A DNA stretch of 56,878 nucleotides, taken from NCBI GenBank assembly GCA_949292375.1, contig CASEZG010000008.1, positions 1-56,878 on the forward strand. The letters are read 5' to 3'. Positions 51,696 through 56,878 of this stretch are shown here, piece by piece. This DNA is from an uncultured Pseudomonadota bacterium. GTDB taxonomy: Bacteria > Pseudomonadota > Alphaproteobacteria > RF32 > CAG-239. Position numbers and translations under genes: made by a program. Under the pieces are notes generated by a model that did no database searches, was not told where the DNA came from, and saw only the letters and a list, made by a program, of their open reading frames with translations. How positions within the stretch are numbered: the first letter of the stretch is position 1; the number at the start of each line of letters is the position of its first letter.

Positions 51696-53256
51696 TTTCA
51701 AAAAGCTTTTGTGTTTGTCGATGAGTGTTTCTATTTTCTCTCTGATTGCGGCACAAAGTTCCTTTGCTCAAAATGTGACGTTGGAACCGGATAATGCTAT
51801 GCAGCTCCCAAACAATGCTGAAAATAATTTTCTGGGTGTTGATTCCAATATTCCCGATACATTGTCTTTGCCGGATGAACTACCTGCTCCTGCTGGCATC
51901 CAAGCTGATGAGGCTTCAAGTCTTCCCTTGCTTGACGGCTCAAGTTCAGCTCCGCAAGACGCTACAGTTCCCTTGGATTTGGATACACCGCAGCCTGTTG
52001 CTCCGGCTCTGCCTTTGAGTGGGCCTAATGCTCCTTTAGGTGATGGTGCTGATATCTCACTGCCGGCAGCGAATACTCAGAATAGTTTGCCGTTAACCGG
52101 ACCTAATGCCCAAAACAATTTACCGCTCACGGGATCGAATGCTCAGAACAACATGCCTTTGACTGGCCCGAATGCCGGATTGGGCTTAACGCCTCCGGCT
52201 GAGCTTGGAACAACCGATCAGTCTAATGCGCCAGCAAATAATAACTTTGCAGATGTTGAAAATCTGGGCGAAGGTTTGTTGGATCAAATAGATAATACTT
52301 TGTTTTCTCAGATGTCTGATTTGGAAAAACAGACGGCTTTGCTTACTTTGGAGTTGCGCCGCGAGAAAATTAAAAGCGAGATTGCCGCAATAAAAGCCCA
52401 ACATCTTAAAGCTATTGAGGAAGAAGAGAACAGAAAGCAAGAACAAGAGCGCAAAAGAATCGAGTGGGAAAAAGAGCAAGAAGCCAAAGTTTTGCGTGAA
52501 GAAAAGGCCTTGACCGAAGCAAAGGCCGAACTTGAGAGATTGCGCCAAGAGAAAGTTCTTAAGGCGTATAGGGAAGCTATGCTCAGAGAAAAACAGGCTT
52601 GGATTAAGAGCAATGCGAAGCTATATGCCCAAATTAAGAATGTTGAAAACGACAGAAAATCGTTAGTCGAGGGTTTGAATAATAAAATGGCTCATATTTC
52701 AGCTTTGGCAAACAAGGCTCAGAAAGACGCAGCAACAGCAAAAGACAATTATCAAAGAGAAGTTAAAAATTTGAATACACAAATTTCTATTCTTAAATCT
52801 CGTTTGGAAGCTAGTTTGGCTGAGAAAAAAGCTGCTAAAGAGAATCCGTTTGCACAAGCTCAAAACAGAGCTCCGGAACCTGCTCCCGTAGAAGAAGTTG
52901 CAAAATTGGTTGAAGAATATGCCGTTATGGAAATCCGCGGCCAAGGCGACGAACTGGTTGCTAAATTAATCAACAAAGACGGGGATTCATTTATGGTTCG
53001 CAAGGGTACTGTTTTGCAAAGCGGACATAAGATAGATGAGATTACGCAGACCTACATCAGAGCTGAAATTAACGGAGCAAAAGATTATCTTTACTTTGCT
53101 GCCGGCGGTATTCTGGAAAAAGAACCGGCAAAATCCGATATTCAGGGCAAAAAAAAAGTAACAACGCCAAGAACAAATCCTAACGCAAATTTGCGCAATA
53201 CGACAATGGTTAATAAAGGTGTGCCAAGTTTGGGCGGAAGTATGTTTGTCAGATAA
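51685..53256 (+). CDS. pilP: PilP-type type IVb pilus protein with coiled coil
   Basis: ATG 51685 is preferred to 51670, since GAGGGA (51673-51678) precedes it at the right distance and a clean signal peptide (to about residue 29) follows. The 523-residue product has a Pro/Leu/Asn-rich region with three LTGxNA units (about 130-165), a long coiled coil (about 206-390) and a C-terminal domain (about 405-480) matching the end of IncI PilP proteins (MEIRGQGDELVAKLI). It is over twice the length of R64 PilP, due to the linker and coil. It is periplasmic and should connect PilO with the secretin. Confidence 0.83.
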   Translation: MFYNFKKLLCLSMSVSIFSLIAAQSSFAQNVTLEPDNAMQLPNNAENNFLGVDSNIPDTLSLPDELPAPAGIQADEASSLPLLDGSSSAPQDATVPLDLDTPQPVAPALPLSGPNAPLGDGADISLPAANTQNSLPLTGPNAQNNLPLTGSNAQNNMPLTGPNAGLGLTPPAELGTTDQSNAPANNNFADVENLGEGLLDQIDNTLFSQMSDLEKQTALLTLELRREKIKSEIAAIKAQHLKAIEEEENRKQEQERKRIEWEKEQEAKVLREEKALTEAKAELERLRQEKVLKAYREAMLREKQAWIKSNAKLYAQIKNVENDRKSLVEGLNNKMAHISALANKAQKDAATAKDNYQREVKNLNTQISILKSRLEASLAEKKAAKENPFAQAQNRAPEPAPVEEVAKLVEEYAVMEIRGQGDELVAKLINKDGDSFMVRKGTVLQSGHKIDEITQTYIRAEINGAKDYLYFAAGGILEKEPAKSDIQGKKKVTTPRTNPNANLRNTTMVNKGVPSLGGSMFVR

Positions 53257-53265
53257 GGTTAAGGT

Positions 53266-54930
53266 ATGGTTGACGAACCCGAAAATGATGAAAGCTTGGC
53301 ACAAGATGAACAAGCCGTAAAAAAAAATACAAATCTCGCATCTGATGAAGTTGCCGAAGAAAAACCGGGGAGTATTTTAGAACAACTTTTCGGACATGGT
53401 AACAGATTGTTGACTTTGCCCGGCTCTTCTCTGGTCATTAATGATGATACACGCCGATTATTAGCTTTGTTTTCAGACGGAACTTTTTTGGTTTCGGAAT
53501 CACATAAGTTTGACGGACGCGTCTTAAGTTTTGAGGTTTTGGCGCGGAAGAAAAAGCTAAGTATTGGCAAGCCCCGCTATGTTTCACAAAACGAATTAAA
53601 TGCCATTTATGCTTTTGGCGAACGTAATCAGCCTGTTTCTGCAAATGACGAAGACTTAAATCAATTGCAGATGCAGAAGGACTTTGTGAACGTGGTTGCC
53701 AGAGCTGCATCTTTGAAGGTTTCCGATATTCATATTGTTGTTGCGGATAGCACGCAGATTATGTTTCGTGTAAATGGTATGATGCAAACCGAAATGGAAT
53801 ACAACAAAGAATGGGGTGAATCCTTTGTGCGCGCGGCCTTTGCTTCTGCGGATATTTCGGATGCAAACTATGCGCAAAACGAATTTCAAGGCGCACAAAA
53901 ATTAGGTTCGACACCTTTGCGTGGTTCCAAAGGTAAGTTGATGTTGCCGCATAATGTGTTGGCTATTCGTTTGCAATTTAATCCGATTGCTTTTGGTACG
54001 CAATATTTGGTTATGCGCTTGCTTTATGCCGATGATAACCCAGATGGTTCCGGTGACTTGGCAGCATTGGGTTTTGGCGAGTATGAAGAAAATCTGTTCT
54101 ATCGGTTACGCGCGGTACCAATCGGGTTGAATATTATTGCCGGACCGACGGGTTCCGGAAAAAGTACGACATTGCAACGTAATATGATTAAGCTTCTGCA
54201 GGAAAAAAACTATGAAATTAATCTGATTACGGTGGAAGACCCGCCAGAGTATCCTATTCCGGGGGCTAGGCAAATGCCTGTTACCAACGCTAATGACGAA
54301 GAAGAAAAAGATGAACAATTTAACAAGGCTTTGTCAGCAGCTTTGCGTTCCGACCCTGATGTTATTATGGTAGGTGAGATTCGTGCTTTGGCTGCGGCCG
54401 AGTTAACATTTAAGGGTGCGCTCTCTGGTCACGGTGTGTGGTCTACGCTGCACGCCAACTCCGCACCTGCTATTATTACACGTTTTCGTGATATGGGAGT
54501 TCAGCCGTATATGTTGGCTGACCCTGAATTGATGAAGGGTTTAATTTCGCAACGTTTGTTCAGAAAACTCTGTCCGCATTGCCGTGTGTCGGTTAAGGAA
54601 CACCTAAATCTGCCTCAGGTTCAGCGGTTGAAAGTTGCGCTTGGTGACTTTGGTATCGAAAACACTTATATGCGAGGGCCCGGCTGCAAATATTGCGACA
54701 ACAGAGGAATTAAAGGGCGAATGAGTGTACCTGAAATTATTTTGCCTGATGCTATGTTTTTGGAGCTGATGATTAATGGCGAAACCAGAAAAGCCATTGA
54801 TTATTGGACAAGTGATTTGAACGGCCGCCCGTTAAAAGATGCGGCTATTGAGCGTATGCTTAAGGGTTATATTGATTTGGATGAAGTTGAGCGTTGGTGC
54901 GGATTGCTTGACCAACGTCCTGTTTACTAA
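53266..54930 (+). CDS. pilQ: PilQ-type type IVb pilus assembly ATPase
   Basis: A 554-residue ATPase of the PulE/GspE family. Walker A GPTGSGKSTT sits near residues 291-300, an Asp-box VEDPPEYPIPG near 325, Walker B DVIMVGEIRA near 364 and the His box GHGVWSTLHA near 388. Two CxxC pairs (LCPHC near 435 and CKYC near 474) should bind zinc. Residues 1-130 are an N-domain that docks on PilR. It drives pilus extension at the cytoplasmic face. Order and length match PilQ of IncI pili. Confidence 0.95.
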   Translation: MVDEPENDESLAQDEQAVKKNTNLASDEVAEEKPGSILEQLFGHGNRLLTLPGSSLVINDDTRRLLALFSDGTFLVSESHKFDGRVLSFEVLARKKKLSIGKPRYVSQNELNAIYAFGERNQPVSANDEDLNQLQMQKDFVNVVARAASLKVSDIHIVVADSTQIMFRVNGMMQTEMEYNKEWGESFVRAAFASADISDANYAQNEFQGAQKLGSTPLRGSKGKLMLPHNVLAIRLQFNPIAFGTQYLVMRLLYADDNPDGSGDLAALGFGEYEENLFYRLRAVPIGLNIIAGPTGSGKSTTLQRNMIKLLQEKNYEINLITVEDPPEYPIPGARQMPVTNANDEEEKDEQFNKALSAALRSDPDVIMVGEIRALAAAELTFKGALSGHGVWSTLHANSAPAIITRFRDMGVQPYMLADPELMKGLISQRLFRKLCPHCRVSVKEHLNLPQVQRLKVALGDFGIENTYMRGPGCKYCDNRGIKGRMSVPEIILPDAMFLELMINGETRKAIDYWTSDLNGRPLKDAAIERMLKGYIDLDEVERWCGLLDQRPVY

Positions 54931-54942
54931 GGAGTGGCAAAG

Positions 54943-56076
54943 ATGTCTCAAGAAGAAAGCAACCGCAGATCGGCCTCTTTGAATAAAGCAATGAAACAGC
55001 TTAATGCCGTTGAAGTGTATTATGCTCGTATTATTTGTAATTTTTCGAACCAAACCAGACTGAAAATTTATAGAAAAATTGCCTCTTTGATGAGAAACCG
55101 TTTCTCTTTGATGAATGCATTGGATATGTTGCATGATGGTGCTTCAAACGGCGGAAAGAATCCTGATGAACCGATGGCTATTGCTATTGCGAGTTGGGCA
55201 AAGGCTTTGCAAAACGGTTTGCCTTTTTCTGATGCGCTAAAAGGCTGGGCCCCCGACCGCGAAAGGTTGATGCTTTCCGTGGGTGATGTTTCTGACTTGG
55301 AAAGTGCTTTGCTCAACCTTATTCGTGTTACGGAAGGTTCTACCAAAATGGTGCGGCCGATTGTCGGTGCGATCTCTTATCCGTCATTTCTGTTTATGAT
55401 GGCTATTTTGATTATTTATGGTATCGGTGTTTATATGGTGCCGCCGATGATTGATGCAGCTCCGACAGTGCGTTGGCGCGGAATGGCTTTAACCTTGGTT
55501 AATATATCGAACTGGATTAGTAATTATTGGGCTATTGCTTTTGCATCCTTACCTGCAGTTATGGCCATTATTTATTTTACAATCGGCATTTGGACAGGAA
55601 CTTTGCGGGCGATTTTTGACCATCTGCCTCCTTGGTCTTTGTATAAGGTGTTTACGGGTATCAGTTGGTTGTTGGCCTTATCTGCCCTTGTTAAGGGCGG
55701 AACACCGGTTTCTACGGCATTGCGTGCGTTACGCAGAGATTCCAGCAACTATCTTAAAGAGCGTATTGATAAAACCCTTGTCTTTATTAATAACGGTGAC
55801 AACCTCGGACAGGCTTTGGCTAAGACCGGCTTGGATTTTCCGGATAAAGAAATTATCAGTGACTTGAAAATCTATTCAGAGTTAGATAACTTTGAGGAAG
55901 CCTTGGAAGCTTTGGCCAACGATTGGTTGGAAGAATCTGTTTATCTTATTGAGCAAAAAGCATCTATTTTGAACATGGCTGCCTTGCTTGCCGTTGGTGG
56001 TGTTATTGCTTGGGCGGTTATGGGTGTGTTCCAGATGCAAGACCAAATTACAAGCTCTATGGGCGGAGGTGCTTAA
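54943..56076 (+). CDS. pilR: PilR-type type IVb pilus inner-membrane platform protein
   Basis: ATG 54943 has AAGGAG (54929-54934) 8 bases upstream; the in-frame GTG at 54934 lies in that site. The 377-residue product has the GspF/PilC layout: two cytoplasmic helical domains (about 40-140 and 235-330), each followed by membrane segments (about 145-215 and 345-368). It forms the platform on which PilQ acts. Its stop overlaps the next start by one base. Confidence 0.92.
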   Translation: MSQEESNRRSASLNKAMKQLNAVEVYYARIICNFSNQTRLKIYRKIASLMRNRFSLMNALDMLHDGASNGGKNPDEPMAIAIASWAKALQNGLPFSDALKGWAPDRERLMLSVGDVSDLESALLNLIRVTEGSTKMVRPIVGAISYPSFLFMMAILIIYGIGVYMVPPMIDAAPTVRWRGMALTLVNISNWISNYWAIAFASLPAVMAIIYFTIGIWTGTLRAIFDHLPPWSLYKVFTGISWLLALSALVKGGTPVSTALRALRRDSSNYLKERIDKTLVFINNGDNLGQALAKTGLDFPDKEIISDLKIYSELDNFEEALEALANDWLEESVYLIEQKASILNMAALLAVGGVIAWAVMGVFQMQDQITSSMGGGA

Positions 56077-56651
56077 TGGATATGAGAAAAAGCCTCAACA
56101 AAATAAAAATATTTTTTGTGAAGCACCACTTGTTTTGTTTAGGCGGAATTGGTTTTGTTTTGGTTTTCGCTTTTATCTGGCATATTACCATGGCTCCAAA
56201 TACAAAAATTGCTGAAGCACAACAAAATATGTTTGCTTTGACCGAAAATATTCGTAACTTTTATAAGAAAAGACCTGATTATTGGGGACTTTCGACACAA
56301 AGTGCGTTAAAAAACGGTCTGATTCCACAAATGATGTTAAAAGACAGCAAAATTTATAGCGCGGTCGGACAAAATATCTTAATCGGCAGTGATGAGGCTG
56401 GAAGTGTTGTTATGCCTGGGATGCGTAGTTTTTATATTATATACGACGGCGTATCTAAAAAGGACTGTGTTGATATGGTTTCTTATCCGATTAGTGAGCA
56501 AAATAAGCTTGGGTTGCTTGGTGTTATAATTAAGAATAACAAAGAAGAAGTTGTCTTTCAGTGGGGCGGTAAAAATTCTTTGCCAATAAAAAAAGACAAA
56601 GCGACAAAAATTTGTAGGAATAAAAGCATTATTTTGTGGAATTTTGAATAA
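56076..56651 (+). CDS. Pilin-like membrane protein lacking a prepilin cleavage site
   Basis: ATG 56076 overlaps the pilR stop (TAATG) and has GGAGG (56065-56069) 6 bases upstream; starts further back lie inside pilR. The 191-residue product has one hydrophobic segment (about 18-40) and a C-terminal domain whose order of helix and strands (IAEAQQNMFALTENIRNFY, a GxLxxQxM-like loop, SFYIIYDGVSKKDC, a late Cys) resembles PilS/TcpA pilins. No G-x4-E prepilin peptidase motif precedes the helix. It may be an anchored pilin-like assembly factor rather than a polymerised subunit. Confidence 0.7.
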   Translation: MDMRKSLNKIKIFFVKHHLFCLGGIGFVLVFAFIWHITMAPNTKIAEAQQNMFALTENIRNFYKKRPDYWGLSTQSALKNGLIPQMMLKDSKIYSAVGQNILIGSDEAGSVVMPGMRSFYIIYDGVSKKDCVDMVSYPISEQNKLGLLGVIIKNNKEEVVFQWGGKNSLPIKKDKATKICRNKSIILWNFE

Positions 56652-56719
56652 ATTTGTAATTTATTAACTAATAGATGATATGGTATGAGCAAAAGTACTT
56701 CATGTTTGAGGAAAAATTA

Positions 56720-56878
56720 ATGAGAAACATTTACAGAAGTGAACAGAGCGGACGTTCGATGGTAGAAATGCTCGGCGTGCTTGCAATTATCGGCGTTTTG
56801 TCCGTTGGTGGTATTGCCGGTTATTCTAAGGCAATGACAAAGTTCAAAATCAATAAGAGTATGGACCAAGTTTCTATG
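56720..56878 (+). CDS. Type IV prepilin, cut by the right edge
   Basis: Fifty-three codons are present. GAGGA lies about 8 bases before the ATG. An 11-residue leader ends in glycine, and the mature start RSMVEMLGVLAIIGVLSVGG has glutamate at position 5 and the hydrophobic helix of type IV pilins, so prepilin peptidase processing after Gly11 is expected. The position matches the major pilin pilS of IncI-type operons. The globular C-terminal domain lies beyond the window. Confidence 0.93.
   Translation, partial: MRNIYRSEQSGRSMVEMLGVLAIIGVLSVGGIAGYSKAMTKFKINKSMDQVSM

Overview
The window reads as a chromosomal segment of an uncultured, low-to-mid GC alphaproteobacterium. Two things suggest this: a P-type (VirB) type IV secretion system with multiplied virB6, virB8, virB2 and virB5-like genes, a pattern best known from Rickettsiales (rvh system), and a prepilin with an RSMVEMLGVLAIIGVLS-type N-terminus of a kind I associate with gut alphaproteobacterial genomes. 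The taxon is inference; no rRNA gene lies inside the window. The standard genetic code fits, with TAA, TAG and TGA all used as stops.

Layout. (1) 1-409: non-coding, with a near-consensus leftward promoter whose transcript runs off the left edge (possibly an rRNA operon). (2) 410-1988: a small lipoprotein, an alpha/beta-hydrolase-fold protein that has lost its catalytic residues, and a small membrane protein. (3) 1975-11407, + strand: four tandem VirB6/TrbL-type channel proteins; the second has a lipoprotein signal and the fourth carries an N-terminal M23 peptidase. (4) 11586-12566: a double-HTH XRE regulator with a LexA-like C-terminus, flanked by palindromes and terminators. (5) 12701-18347, + strand: a coiled-coil protein and a 36-residue acidic repeat protein separated by one in-frame amber codon, an unknown helical protein, a secretin-like lipoprotein and a single-pass membrane protein, closed by a bidirectional terminator. 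(6) 18380-45907, - strand, in transcription order: two VirB2-like pilins and a giant VirB2-like protein; then, after a terminator and a new promoter, VirB3, VirB4, four VirB5-like coiled-coil secreted proteins, VirB8, a VirB7-like lipoprotein, a second VirB8, a VirB9 with a SPOR domain, a two-gene VirB10 system made of an inner-membrane-anchored repeat protein and a secreted repeat-plus-VirB10-barrel protein, and VirB11. (7) 46258-56878, + strand: a type IVb pilus operon of the IncI/R64 PilL-to-PilS kind (OmpA-like protein, TcpQ/PilL-like, PilN, PilO, PilP, PilQ, PilR, a pilin-like protein without a cleavage site, and a prepilin cut by the right edge).

How it fits together. Regions 3 and 6 together supply nearly every VirB structural part (B2-B11). 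The M23 domain on the fourth VirB6 is a plausible replacement for the missing VirB1 lytic transglycosylase. No VirD4 coupling protein and no relaxase are present, so substrate type cannot be read from the window. Region 7 is a separate machine with its own secretin and ATPase. The least ordinary parts are the VirB10 split into two repeat-ladder proteins of 1144 and 1508 residues (reminiscent of the repeat-rich VirB10 relative CagY of Helicobacter), the VirB9-SPOR and M23-VirB6 fusions, the giant pilin-like protein with a duplicated Cys-rich module, and the catalytically dead hydrolase beside the VirB6 cluster.
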